Part shown: positions 9,869 to 20,863 of the stretch, piece by piece
Position numbering within the stretch: position 1 is the stretch's first letter
Layout: the number at the start of each line of letters is the position of its first letter
NCBI GenBank assembly: GCA_002104905.1
Contig: MCFE01000732.1
Span: forward strand, 1 to 41,634
DNA length: 41,634 bases
Origin: Basidiobolus meristosporus CBS 931.73
Taxonomy: Eukaryota > Basidiobolomycota > Basidiobolomycetes > Basidiobolales > Basidiobolaceae
Direction: 5' to 3'
The notes under the pieces: model-generated
What the model saw: only the letters and a program-made list of their open reading frames with translations
Told to the model about the DNA's origin: nothing
The model's database searches: none
Program-made: the position numbers and the translations under genes

Positions 9869-12800
9869 TTAGTTTCCTGTACCGACAGACTGCACAAAAG
9901 GATGGTTAAGCAGTTCCTCGGCACTGGGACGAAGACTCAAGTCACTAGAAGCCAGAAGTTTAGATTGATTTGGTTGAGAGAGAGTAGAAACTTGATATTG
10001 CTTACATTTCAAACGTTTTCTCCAAGAAATCCTTCGCTTCGTCGGAGATGTACTCCGGTATTTCGGGGGCTATGTTTCTACCAATCTGCGGGAAAAATCA
10101 ATTAACATGCGGCCGAGGTTCAGAACAATAACCATGGTTAGTTGCCTGGAAAATTGCCTGCATTTGTGAGGAGGCAGGAAAGGGATGTTCGCCAGTGAAC
10201 ATTTCCACAACTAGACACCCAAGACTCCTAAGTTGGAGTTAGCACAGTGCGAGGCTTGTAAAAAAATCGGACTCTTACCATATATCGGCTTTCTTTGTGT
10301 AGTGGGTATTTTTAACCACCTCGGGGGACATCCAGAATACGGAACCTGGAAAGCCGAGAATTAATACCCGTTGTTCTTGCAGAGTGTTAAGTGCCAACAA
10401 CATACCTTGCAATGAAGCTCGCGCATTAGTGGGGACCGTAAGCTCAGCTACGAACGAATGTTAGTACAGATTTGGGGCGGGAGAGGGAGAGCGACAAGGG
10501 TTTACTGTTTTCTGCTTTCTTGGAAATGCCAAAGTCGGAAATCTTCACACATCCTTTGTTGTCAACTAGGATATTCCCTCCTTTGATATCTTTGGGGGTG
10601 GATGTTAGGCTTTAATTGACGACCAATGCTCCTAGTGTTTGGGGGAAGTACCTCTGTGGATGATATTTCTATCATGAAGATAAGTCAAGCCCATCAAGAT
10701 CTGTCGTACAAACGATCGCACCAGGGTTTCTTCAAATGCATTTCCGAATTTCTCTAGCAAAGCAGCGACCGAGCCACCAGGCACATACTCCAAGAAGATA
10801 TTCAGATGCTCCTCATCCATCTGCGACCCTAATGATAGCAGTGAGTTGTCGGTACCGCATGATACCCAGACGCTATCCCAGGAACTTACCAAGATATCTT
10901 ACAATATTCGGATGCTTCAATCCCTTCAGAAGAGCAATCTCACGTTGCAAAGCTTCCAACTTATGTGCAATAATGTTAGACCTCCTCCACTCCATGAAGC
11001 CGCAGCACTATACTTTACCATGGCGATTTTTCTTTCCTCGTTGCCACCGTCGTTCTTTGGGAGTTCTACCTGCTTGGCAGCCATCAGCTCTCCGCTAAAT
11101 GGGTTAAGACCGAGATACACATTTCCAAAGGATCCGGTTCCGATCAGCGCACCTCTAATCCATTTCTCTGGGTATCCTAATATAGCCTAGTTCGTGGATG
11201 TTCTCTGGGATATTCGGGAGTCTACATACCTTTTGAGCCGAACGGACTGGCAGCTTTTTCACTAACGGGCGGAACTATGATCTCGGTGAACGGCAACTCA
11301 CTCGCGCCAAGGTCCTTCTTCGTTTCCTTAGGCAGGTCAATCTCCGCAGAGGGCTCCACCAGCAAGCCAGACTGGCGAAGTTTAGCTATGGAATAGCGAA
11401 CCTTGCCATTCTGAACCTCCAGCATGTGACTTTCATGTTCGGGAAAGAACTTCCCTAGATTCATGGAGATCAGCTCTGAGGGAGGTCTTTCGCCGAACAC
11501 CTTCCTCAGCTTCGTGTGGGAATTGCTCTTCGGCGGCTTCTCCCCGAAGAAGTTCTCGAGCTTACGGATCGTGTGCTTCAAGGTTCCTTGTCGCTTAAAA
11601 TCGTCATGTCGTAATGGCTGGTGCTTCTTGCGCAGAATCAACCGCTCTCGCTCGGGTCGATCCGGACTTTTGCAAATGGCTACTAGCTCATCGTCGCTGA
11701 CGATACGCGCTGAAATGGAAATCAGCAACTCCCGCGATAACACCTAAGCACTTGGGTGATAACACTGACCTGCACCGGTGCCCCTAAATACGGTGAATAT
11801 CGTATACTTCTCGGAATCGCCAACAATATTGAATTTGTGCAATATTTTCGCCATAATCCCGGAAGCGTCGGAAACATCTTGCAGACTCACTATACGTGTT
11901 TGGCCATCCTCCCCAAAGACACGAACACAATGCTGAAGTGGTGAAGGGAGGCATTAACGGACAAGCCGAAGCCACTGTTATTCCCATCATACATACCTGT
12001 TTGACTGCATCCACCGACATCACATCTCTGTTGACCATGGCCTAATCAAAATGCACTTCAGTAAGGGGTAGATTTGTCGGATGAGCTGGCGATGGGAATA
12101 CCTTGCTGTTAGATATGTTCTGTGGAGCATTGGTAGAGCTCGTATCGGGCTCCGACACCTTGGTTTCAGTAAACTGAACGACCTTTTGGATGGGCTCGGC
12201 CTTCCTATTTGAAGGTGCCGGTATGGGCTTTCCATTTGTCGCTTTCTCGCCATATAGCATCTCAGGTGCAGTATCGCCTATCAAAATCAATCCGTCTTTG
12301 TTGGTGGGATTGGCGGTGCCTATCTTATCCTGTGGTATAGAGTTAGTTATGTGTGCACTGACTAAATATGAACCACCATTCACCAGCTCTAAATCGGTAG
12401 AATTGCTGGCCCATTGCTTCTTCAGGCCCTTGATGGCGGTCAAGATCCGAACACGCCCGCCCACAGTATTAACCAACAGCTCTTTCAAAGTGTCGTGACT
12501 AAGATCTAACAATGCGTCTCCGTTTATGTCGTTTTCTAAACAAAGGATGTCGAGGGGTTAACCACAACCATATATATATATGCGGGCTTAATGTATTCTC
12601 GGTTCCTGAATGCTACCTGCGAAGATTTGCTTGTACTGGCCGAGGTTGTTGTCATGAAGCCACTCGGCAACTTGGCTTTCAGTCCAGTGAGAAACTCTCT
12701 CACTCATCAAGGGTTGAGAAAAGGAGACCGAAGAGGGGGAGATGCTTACGGGGAAATCAGACGTTTTCAGCAACGCAGGTGAAGAAGTGGACTCTTGCAT
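9869..12800 (-). CDS. STE11: STE11/Byr2-type MAP kinase kinase kinase (SAM, Ras-binding, kinase)
   Basis: Top kinase of a pheromone/filamentation/osmotic MAPK module that phosphorylates a STE7-type MAPKK. Fifteen exons: 12800-12617, 12535-12384, 12329-12102, 12041-11997, 11932-11770, 11709-11230, 11176-11019, 10959-10890, 10828-10652, 10589-10506, 10447-10406, 10345-10279, 10227-10146, 10085-10006, 9944-9869; they total 695 codons plus stop and every phase closes. Order: SAM domain (about 38-100, [18 protein letters not shown] then [11 protein letters not shown]), Ras-associating ubiquitin-like fold (about 204-285, starting [17 protein letters not shown]), basic linker, kinase (about 423-690). 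Kinase motifs are intact: [12 protein letters not shown] lysine, HRDIKGGN, DFG, WMSPE. The intron 10145-10086 uses a GC donor. The second intron (12383-12330) is 54 nt and open in frame, so its removal is likely but not certain. Confidence 0.92.
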
Positions 12801-14792
12801 CTTGGAGGCACTTTTCAGTCAAAGTAGAGGTGTACCTTGAAGATGGACTTTCTGATGGAAGAATATTTGAGGTCTGCAATGGCCCAACAGATTCCTTGGA
12901 ATATTTATATTCACATCAACATATGTTGAGTAACTTCCAAATCACCATGGAATTCAATTATATCAGTTGTCAATAATCATCCTTAAATTGATGTGCAAGA
13001 TGTGGTAACCCTTCGTGACCATTCGATCTTACTACAGGATAAGGTTTATCATTGGTATGTTCATTGCAATAAGCATTTGATTGTGGCCAGTTCCAAATTT
13101 GGTAAAACGGCATTATTCAACGAATTGGTTGTGTGCCGAATTTGTAGAATCAATGCTGGAAGGCCAAAGAGCGAATGAACAGTGCGGGCAGTGTCTGAGC
13201 CAGATCTTGTGACTACACTGACTGAGAAGAATCAGCAAACGGTTTGCTATAAATAAGATGTGGACGCTGTTGAGCACGTCATGATCTGAAGCGACGTCTC
13301 CTATTCCATGGCAAATCGTGTAGCGGCCAACCCAAGAGTCCGTACGAGGGACACCTATGGCCAGCAATTGTGCATCAATGTGGCCATTTATACACACAAA
13401 AATGACAAGAGCTATGCTTGACCTGCGGACAACTCTTGATTAGCGCCCTGGCCTGTGTGCTGATGAATTATCTGTTGGCTATCCTGTGCGGAACATACAT
13501 CCGGGAAACGTTTGTGCCTAAGCGCGTTGGCATCGTTTAACAGTGGATTCCGCCTTAGTTATCATTAGTTGGACTCCTTCCATTCATAAAACGGCGTTTC
13601 GTCCTTTGTCTTGCTTGAGTCGTTTTGCTCCGCTCTCTGATTCATGGCGGATTGCTTTCCAAAGAGAATTCGGTATTGGGTCAACTCCAATCCAGTTTCG
13701 AATCTAGTTCCACCAACATGATTCAACCAAACAGCGATGATACAGCTAGTAGGAGAGACAACATATATACTGGATTCAGTGGAACCCAGAAGAGCTCATA
13801 TTCTAATTTTTGCCGAATACTGTTCCCATATCTCGAGAAATACCAAGAGTCGCTCCTGGCGCTTTTCCACAGGTGGAAAATCGGTTGACAGCTATCTAGG
13901 GTGCTGGTAGCAATATTTTCAACTTATTGGCGGATAATGGAACGGAGGACATATCCACAGCCAGCCCTTAATATAGAGCAGGAGCTTGTGCTTCTCGATA
14001 TATACCAGGGTAGAATCGGAGAAACACTCTCGAGCATTAAGTGTAGCACTTCCACCGGAAAATCCTTTGTTTATGTAGTTTATTTATCGAGATATGACTT
14101 GGCCATCTTTGCCTGAGCCCTCCTGGCGTTTCACAGGTCAGTCAACGAGATTTAGTTCGAATATTCACTGGGAGAAGAATGGACTCTTTTTATGTCCAGG
14201 GGAAAAACTTTTCACTCCAACTCACCAGAAACGAAGCATTTTAGGTTCACAACGACTGTGATAATACTGGTCCACAACAGAATCCAAATAACTTGAAGTT
14301 TATCTAACTGACTCATACCCTTAAGGCATATGGAATTAGAAACTACAACAACAAAACCTATGAACGGCCTTGAAGAACTAGAGAGGCTGAAAATCGGTTA
14401 GGAAAGTGCCACTACAAATAAGGGCTCTAAGAGGTGGGGGTACATGGCCATGATTGAATTTCCAGGCAGCCATGCAGTGATATGTGGTTAATACAGAGAA
14501 TCATAAACAGACCCCCTTATGAGATAGCTCCATGATTTTGGGCCTCTCTGAAGCCTATCTAAAATATCGAATTTTTTTTCGATATTCACGAAAGTAAATA
14601 TACATTTGAAATTGCTCGGTCACAATAAGGATGTGATTTGTATTAAATAAATCATATTGTCGTCATCAAGCATGTTAACCAAGATATTTTCGCCAAATTG
14701 GTTTGAACAACTAGCATCTCTCTCTCTCTCTCTCTCTTTCAAACAATAACAGTAGGTTAGCCTTCCCCTTCCCAGATTGACCAGGTACTACC
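12801..14792. other. 2 kb intergenic region, no recognised gene
   Basis: Divergent promoter region between the MAPKKK (leftward) and YKT6 (rightward). It is moderately AT-rich and contains only short open frames, the longest being 13625-13888 and 13113-13397, neither with recognisable features. A TC dinucleotide tract sits just upstream of YKT6. Confidence 0.5.
14717..14737. repeat. (TC)n microsatellite
   Basis: An uninterrupted run of about ten TC units ending roughly 56 bases before the YKT6 start codon. In fungi, pyrimidine tracts are common in promoters of constitutive genes, so it may be part of the core promoter; this is inference from position. Confidence 0.85.
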
Positions 14793-15602
14793 ATGAAGAT
14801 TTACGCCATCTCCGTATTACAAGTGGATTGCAAGCCAGTCCACGAGCTTGCCAGCGAATATGAGCTCTCTAGCTTTGGCTTCTTCCAACGTGGAAGGTGA
14901 TTGATGGGATTTATTAACGCTTCACTGACAAAAATGATATTCACCTCCAATTTGTGTCCTAAAGTGTCCAAGAGTTCATGAGTTTTTTCGCCAAAACTAT
15001 CTCCGAAAGAACTAGCCCAGGCCAACGCCAGAGTGTGGAGCAAGAGAGTATGTTCAAGTGAGGGAAACCCGTACCCACTGTATGTACTAAAGACTTTCTC
15101 CCCCCGTTCTAGACTATATCGGTCACGTATTCACAAAAGCCGAAGGGGTTTCTGGAGTCATTATAGTGGATCGTGAATATCCAAGACGTGTTGCCTTTTC
15201 TTTGTTGAGCAAGATTCTCGACGAGTTTATGAGCAAGTACCCCAAGAATGAGTGGAATCAGATGAGAAGCTATCCAGAGCTCAAGGAATACCTCACCAAA
15301 TATCAAGACCCTAAGCAAGCTGACACCATCATGCGAGTTCAGCAGGATCTTGATGAAACTAAAGTTGTTCTAGTGAGTAGCTTCCTCCTTTCTCCTTAGT
15401 GCAGTTTTCTGCCTTTCACATAAGTTCCCCAAGCACTCCAGAACTCACAGTTATATGCCTCTAGCACAAAACCATCGAGTCCGTCCTCCAGCGTGGCGAA
15501 AAGATTGACAGCTTGGTAGAGAGATCGGACGAACTATCCACCCAGTCCAAGATGTTCTACAAGACAGCCCGTAAAACCAATTCCTGCTGTTCAGTTATGT
15601 AA
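14793..15602 (+). CDS. YKT6: R-SNARE YKT6
   Basis: A soluble, lipid-anchored R-SNARE acting in ER-Golgi, endosomal, vacuolar and autophagosomal fusion. Four exons (14793-14896, 14965-15047, 15113-15372, 15465-15602) with introns of 68, 65 and 92 nt give 194 residues, the normal length. The longin domain begins [10 protein letters not shown] and contains SSFGFFQRG and [14 protein letters not shown]. The SNARE motif (from about residue 132) includes the zero-layer arginine in LVERSDELS. The C terminus is CCSVM: the penultimate-type cysteine for palmitoylation plus a CaaX box for prenylation. All diagnostic features are present and nothing is odd. The first intron's acceptor (AAAG) was chosen because it alone restores the conserved QRGSVQEFM sequence. 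Confidence 0.96.
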
Positions 15603-16639
15603 AAATAGCCCCAGATAAATCAGTGTCTATTTCAGAGCTTATACACCAAATGAGCAATTTCTTTTTGAGTGGATCCTCGAGCCACACTTCCTGTTCTACT
15701 TTTGGTTGCACTTCTACAATCCGATCTCAAGAAAGGTTCTCGTATTTTCAATCCCATCAAGTCGGGCGTCTGCTTTATTATATGAGGTTGTGTATACGTG
15801 AGCGCAGGGATAATTTGTTATCAGAGTGAATACGCTCGCATGCTGGATTGGGTTTACACTGAACATTCGTTTCAGAAGCAAAGCACGCTATCTATACTGT
15901 TGCAACAAGGGGCTTGGTGTATCCATGCAATCAAGCAGAACGATTCATGAGTGTCCTCTAGTAGCGAGCTTATCTTGCCTCTGAGCCATTGAGCATTAGT
16001 TTGTGAGTAGTACGAGGCCCTGGGGTTCCATTTTGAAGAAAGCCAAATACTATTTAGGGATTGCTTTTCAGCAAGTAAAGATCAAATCTCCAAAATCCGG
16101 ATACTGTAGTGGGGTGGCTGTTGGCCATGATGATAGGTGTGCTGTCATTTAACGAGCCCGTCTCTTACCCTTTTCAGCTTGGATTTAGAGTAACATAAAT
16201 CGATTCAGCAAGAAAGGGCCTGTTCGCAACGGTAGGTCACACTAATTCACCATGTATGATAAAGGTGACTTCGAGTTCAACCTGGCACTTCGTCGTCAGC
16301 TAATCTTGCACGGAAGGTTGTGGCGTTTGAAGTACAAAGAGAAGGTTGATGGAGTGACGCTTTACTACGCTTTCTGCTACAACCTTATCATGATATGCTT
16401 CATCCATGGACCTAGGTGTTGTACTTGGACCTAATGTAGCACCGAAATGTGCGCCAATTGAAGTCTAGCAACCACTGTTGTATTCGGTGTTACCGTTTAT
16501 CTCCTGCACAGGGCCTAGTTGCCACACACACACACACACACACACACCAACAATTTGACCCCTACACAATTATTGTGCTTATCATCGCCTGAACACGTGG
16601 ATTTATTGATCATCAGGGATTTAGATTTGTCATATCCCA
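15603..16639. other. intergenic, no recognised gene
   Basis: About 1 kb between the 3' ends of YKT6 and the amidase-like gene. Contains a short open frame at 16252-16434 (60 codons) with no recognisable domain, and a CA microsatellite. Nothing else was seen. Confidence 0.5.
16523..16547. repeat. (CA)n microsatellite
   Basis: About 12 uninterrupted CA units in the intergenic space downstream of the amidase-like gene. Confidence 0.9.
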
Positions 16640-18283
16640 TTATAGTGGCGGGCTCTTTCTAGCCTTTAAGCTCTGCTCAAACGCATAAGCATAGCTTAAC
16701 AGCTGGTCGTCACTACATGGAGCACCAGCAAAGGCGAGGCCGAACGGCGCACCATCCTCCTTCGTATAACCGAATGGAACGGTAACGACTGGGAATTTTG
16801 CAAAGCCGAAAGCTTGTGTGGACAGAGAGGGGGTGACAAATGCAAATGCGGTGATTTTTTGTTGATCCATCTGAGTGAGAAGGTACTGGCGGATGTATTT
16901 GTCCACAAAGTTCAGCCGCTCCCGAGCCGCTTTGGAGCTAGCCCCGCGCGATTTCATTGCCCCTTTGATGAAGAGGGTTCGAACCTTTGGGTCATTGATA
17001 GCTTTGTAGTCGTTCACCAGTTTCTCAAAAGAAGGGACTTTTCCAGACCTAAGGGATTTTATGGTCTTGTCAAAATACGTGTGGACCTGGTCTAAAAAGG
17101 AAAGGTGTCCCTGTACAAAATGAGTGGCATTCGCACGGTTGGTAGGTAGAACCATGGCTCCCAACTGAGTCAATATGACCTTGGCGGTTTCTATCGCGTT
17201 TGGTGAAGAAGGCTTCAATGAAGCAGGGAATTCCGGATGGACGAAATTATTGTCACTGGCAAACAACGCAATACGAGCATACTTCATGATGTTTGTACTG
17301 AGATTCTCGCTAAGTGGCTGGTCACGCAGCTCAGGGCATGCTTTGGTAGCTTCATCTCTTTTGTCAGATGCTTTGATGGCGTCCAACACGATGGCTACGT
17401 CTTTCACCGAGCGTGCCATAGGCCCATACGTATCGTATTCGTTGGACCAGAGGAAGTTTCCTGTTCTACTGGTCAGACCTACTGTAGGCCTCATGCCAAC
17501 AATTGCGTTCAGAGCAGACGGCATGATAATTGATCCTGTGGAATCCTCTCCAACAGCCACTGTCACCAGGTTTGCTGCTACTGCAACGGCAGAGCCAGAA
17601 GCAGATCCAGATACTGGGGCTTTTGGGTTATATGGATTAGTTGTCTGTCCGCCCATTGTGCTGTACCCGTTACTGCCCACAAGACCATTCAGCTCGCCCA
17701 TATTCCCCTTGCCGAGAATCACCGCACCCGCCTTGCGTAGCTGTTGCACAATAGACGATTCCTCTGAAAGGTGAGAGCCGGCGAGGAACTTGGATCCTGC
17801 GTTTACATCCATCTTATCCTTAGTCTCCATACTTGAGGAAACCAAAACTGGGATTCCGTGCAATGGGCCACGGGTCTTTCCGCTGTCACGCTCTTGATCC
17901 AATTTGGCCGCGATGCTGATCGCTTCTTGGTTTGTGATCAGCACGGCGTGCAAATTGGGGTTTAGCTTCTTGATTCGGTCCAGGTACATCTCCACCAGCT
18001 TTTTCGAGGTAATCTTACCCGATTGTAGCCATTCACTCAGACTATCGATAGTGGCCTCCTCCAGCTTCACCTCCTGACCGTAGGAGCCGTTGCCACCCGA
18101 GGAGTATTCGGAGGAACCATTGGCCTCATCATAACTATAGGAATCAGGCGAGCTAACGGTTTCGTATACGTACTCTCCACCATCGGTGCCGTCTCCAACC
18201 GACTGACTGTCACTGGGGGAGCCACCCAGAGTACCTTGCACCAACATAATCGCACCCAGGCACAATAGTGGCCATGCTTTCAT
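16640..18283 (-). CDS. secreted amidase-signature protein, catalytic Lys replaced (likely pseudoenzyme)
   Basis: Single exon, 547 residues from the ATG that begins a clear signal peptide (MKAWPLLCLGAIMLVQGTLG); the frame runs 18 codons further upstream but those residues do not look like a secretion start. A Ser/Gly/Tyr-rich linker (about 22-75) precedes an amidase-signature fold. Family members hydrolyse amides with a Lys-cisSer-Ser triad. Here the lysine segment, normally of the form P-V-L-V-K-D-N, reads PVLVSSSMETKD, so Ser sits at the lysine position (about residue 149). The GSSGG loop reads GSASGS (about 226-231) and the nucleophile region reads GEDSTGSIIMPSA, keeping the final Ser. The rest of the fold (NPYNPKAPVSGS, GMRPTVGLTSR, YDTYGPMARSVKDVA) is well conserved and the frame is intact. 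This suggests a maintained non-hydrolytic or altered function; that is inference. Confidence 0.87.
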   Translation of the reverse strand: MKAWPLLCLGAIMLVQGTLGGSPSDSQSVGDGTDGGEYVYETVSSPDSYSYDEANGSSEYSSGGNGSYGQEVKLEEATIDSLSEWLQSGKITSKKLVEMYLDRIKKLNPNLHAVLITNQEAISIAAKLDQERDSGKTRGPLHGIPVLVSSSMETKDKMDVNAGSKFLAGSHLSEESSIVQQLRKAGAVILGKGNMGELNGLVGSNGYSTMGGQTTNPYNPKAPVSGSASGSAVAVAANLVTVAVGEDSTGSIIMPSALNAIVGMRPTVGLTSRTGNFLWSNEYDTYGPMARSVKDVAIVLDAIKASDKRDEATKACPELRDQPLSENLSTNIMKYARIALFASDNNFVHPEFPASLKPSSPNAIETAKVILTQLGAMVLPTNRANATHFVQGHLSFLDQVHTYFDKTIKSLRSGKVPSFEKLVNDYKAINDPKVRTLFIKGAMKSRGASSKAARERLNFVDKYIRQYLLTQMDQQKITAFAFVTPSLSTQAFGFAKFPVVTVPFGYTKEDGAPFGLAFAGAPCSDDQLLSYAYAFEQSLKARKSPPL

Positions 18284-19071
18284 CGAATAAGACAACCTAA
18301 CCATCTGGCTTGTACTTCGGCCGTTGGGACTCGACAAACGATTTCGAAAGAAGAGCGGGGTGGCAAATGCAGAGTCGATCCAAGTACTCTAATGGTGGAG
18401 AGGCAGTGGCTTTCCTGAGGAGAGACTGCGGCCGTGAGAAACGATTGAAATCGGTTAGCCTTGTGGAAGAGATATACGGGTGGATCCGAGGTATTTGAGG
18501 AGATTTCTCCATCCAATGTAATGGATTCTCTACTGTGTCGGAAGCCAATGGGCTTATTTTCCGCCAGCCGGATTTGAAACAGAACGCTTCCCAAGTCTCG
18601 TTTCGTAGATGTGTTACAAGCTGGCTTGCCCTGCCTAGGATGTAAGTGGCTTGTTTCAAAGTAACGCAATATCGATAGGTTGGGCAGCTCAGCAAACCTC
18701 ATTGGCGGTTTCATGTTAGTTTTGCATTTGGATCGTAGACAGGATTCCACTCCAGAGAAGCACAATAAACCACCATGTTCGTCAATTTTAATCGAATGCT
18801 GGTTTTCTTCGTACGACATGATGTGGCGTCAATGATGTCAAGCAATGAGTGTACATTAGATTTTAGATACTGGCCTTTGAATAATTACATAGCATTTGAG
18901 GCTGAGGGCTTCCAACCAATCAGCGCTCGGTATAGCGAACATTTTGGGGTTAAAATGGCTCTAGGTAGTGGTGGTAGGCAAAAACGCGAGTAATGTAGAA
19001 CGGACTGTGCGCGCAAAGCAGCAAAGGGATTATGCCGTACACCTGTGTTGCCGCCCTAGGGATCGGGATGC
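18284..19071. other. intergenic between amidase-like gene and MFS transporter
   Basis: Upstream region of the amidase-like gene and downstream region of the MFS gene. A minus-strand frame (18280-18819) is open for 179 codons, but it overlaps the amidase start, has low-complexity composition and no recognisable domain, so I do not call it a gene. Confidence 0.45.
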
Positions 19072-20756
19072 TCACTGTGGTCTCCATTGCTGCCCACGCT
19101 TGTATACTGCAAATAGCAAAACCCCAAAAATCGATGTCAGGATAGCCAAGCCGGTAAACAGCCATCCTGGACCCATGGCTTTCATTAACGGACTAACAAG
19201 CGCGGAGGCAATAGCAGCGGATAGATATCTCATGCAGTTGTTGAGGGCGGTGGCGGATGCGCCCAGCCCTGGGAAAATATCCACCATATACGTGGATATG
19301 GAGGAGAAAATGTAGGTCATTGAAAAGCCAAGGAAGAACATGCTCACTAGAGGAGCAGGAAGTGGCAACTTCGTTTGTACAAACCAGCCATAGCACAGAA
19401 GCATAGCTGGAAGAAGTACAGTCCCCAACCACACCGCTCGAAACCGCGCTTCTGCTGGTACAGGACGTCCATCGTTCTTCTCACGTAAGTGGCGTAGTGA
19501 GTGGTCGGTCACTCTACCACCAACCGAGGAGCCGATCACATTTCCAATCCCTGAACTCAAGAACACCAGGCCGACCGCCGAAGATCTCAGATGATAGGTG
19601 GGAACAAATAAACTTGGTAAAGAAGTAGTATAGCAATAGATTGCGGCAAAAATCATGCAGCCATACGCCATAACAATCATGACTGCTGGGTATCGCAAGA
19701 ATAATAATGGCTGCAGGAAATTGATCGGACTCGCCTGTAATGGGCCGCTGTGGCTCTTATTCTTCTGCTGCTCCACTCGAGCTTTGGTCATTGTCTCTGG
19801 CAGGAAAAAGACAATCAAGAGTAAGGCGAACCCTCCCAAGCCTGCAATCAGATAAAAGATCTTCTGCCAGCCAAGGGATTCACTCATGAAACCACCAATT
19901 ACAGGGCCTGATGGGGCAATGATTTAGCATATGCTATGGCAAATACATCCTCCAATCTTACCAATGATCGGGCCTAGTAAAGGGCCGATGAAGTAGAATC
20001 CAAAGGCAGTTCCTCTCTCAGCTGGAGGGAATACATCACTAATCGTCCCGGCACCTAGTTAATGGAGTGTTAGCTAGGCTCAAGGTCTGCTAACTTTTCC
20101 ATATACTGACCTACGGACAGAACTGCTGAGGCGCCTATGGCCTGAATGGCACGCATTACTATCAGCATGATGATGTTCACTGATAGCCCACAGCCAATAC
20201 TTCCGGCCACATAGATGCTCAGAGAGATCAGGTATATCAGGCGACGACCAATATGATCGGAGAGTGTTCCCCAAATTAGGGGCTACGGTGCAATAGAGTC
20301 ACATTTAGTGCAGTTGATGCATAGAGGTGGAAAGTGCCACTCACCGTAACCGCCAGGAATACCATATACACAGTAATAGTCAGGTTTACCGTTGCATCTT
20401 CCACCTGCAGATCATTTCGCATGTGATCTAGAGCCGGAACCTACATACCAATAGTAAGTACAAGCACGCCACAGAGGTTGAGAACAGCGAACACGCACAA
20501 AGATGTTTGTTGAAAGCGGGCCTATTAAGCCTGCATAGGCAATGATCAAAATAATTAGAGCCTTCTTGATTGGCGAGAATGCGCGTGGCGCATTCGGCGA
20601 ATTTTCATTTTGCAATTGCCGTGGAATCCCAGTCAACCCGGCGACCTTCTCCTCCCTTGCAATACAGTTTTCTTGGACCAGAGTGGTAGCACCCGACTCT
20701 TCTAGAGAACTAACCCCGACTTGACCCCCTTTCTCAGGATCCTCCGCGACGTTCAT
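19072..20756 (-). CDS. MFS transporter, DHA1 drug:H+ antiporter type
   Basis: Plasma-membrane exporter of the 12-TM major facilitator family. Five exons (20756-20499, 20440-20345, 20282-20111, 20054-19962, 19907-19072) with introns of 58, 62, 56 and 54 nt give 484 residues with perfect phase closure. The cytosolic N terminus is about 65 residues, and TM1 begins KKALIILIIAYAGLIGPLS. Motif A is GTLSDHIGRR after TM2; the antiporter motif C is in GPLLGPIIGPVIGG in TM5, joined by the last splice. The central loop is MTKARVEQQKNKS; the second half holds YHLRSSAVGLVFLSSGIGNV and a final helix before the short basic tail. The family pattern resembles yeast QDR/TPO/DTR-type exporters (polyamines, organic acids, drugs). 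Substrate cannot be read from sequence. Confidence 0.93.
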
Positions 20757-20855
20757 GGCCTAGCAAAACAGATACGATCGAAGAAGAAATCGCTTGCAAC
20801 GATGGGTTACCAGATAGGACGAATACTAGACCCATTAGCCTGCCTTCATGAGCAG

Positions 20856-20863
20856 TATATATA
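20856..20863 (-). promoter_or_regulatory. TATA-box-like element of the MFS gene
   Basis: TATATATA lying 100 nt upstream of the MFS start codon on its strand. The position fits a fungal TATA element, which would suggest inducible expression. Confidence 0.5.

Noticed and set aside
18280-18819. 179-codon minus-strand frame upstream of the amidase-like gene
   Set aside because: Overlaps the amidase start, shows no domain or signal, and composition looks random.
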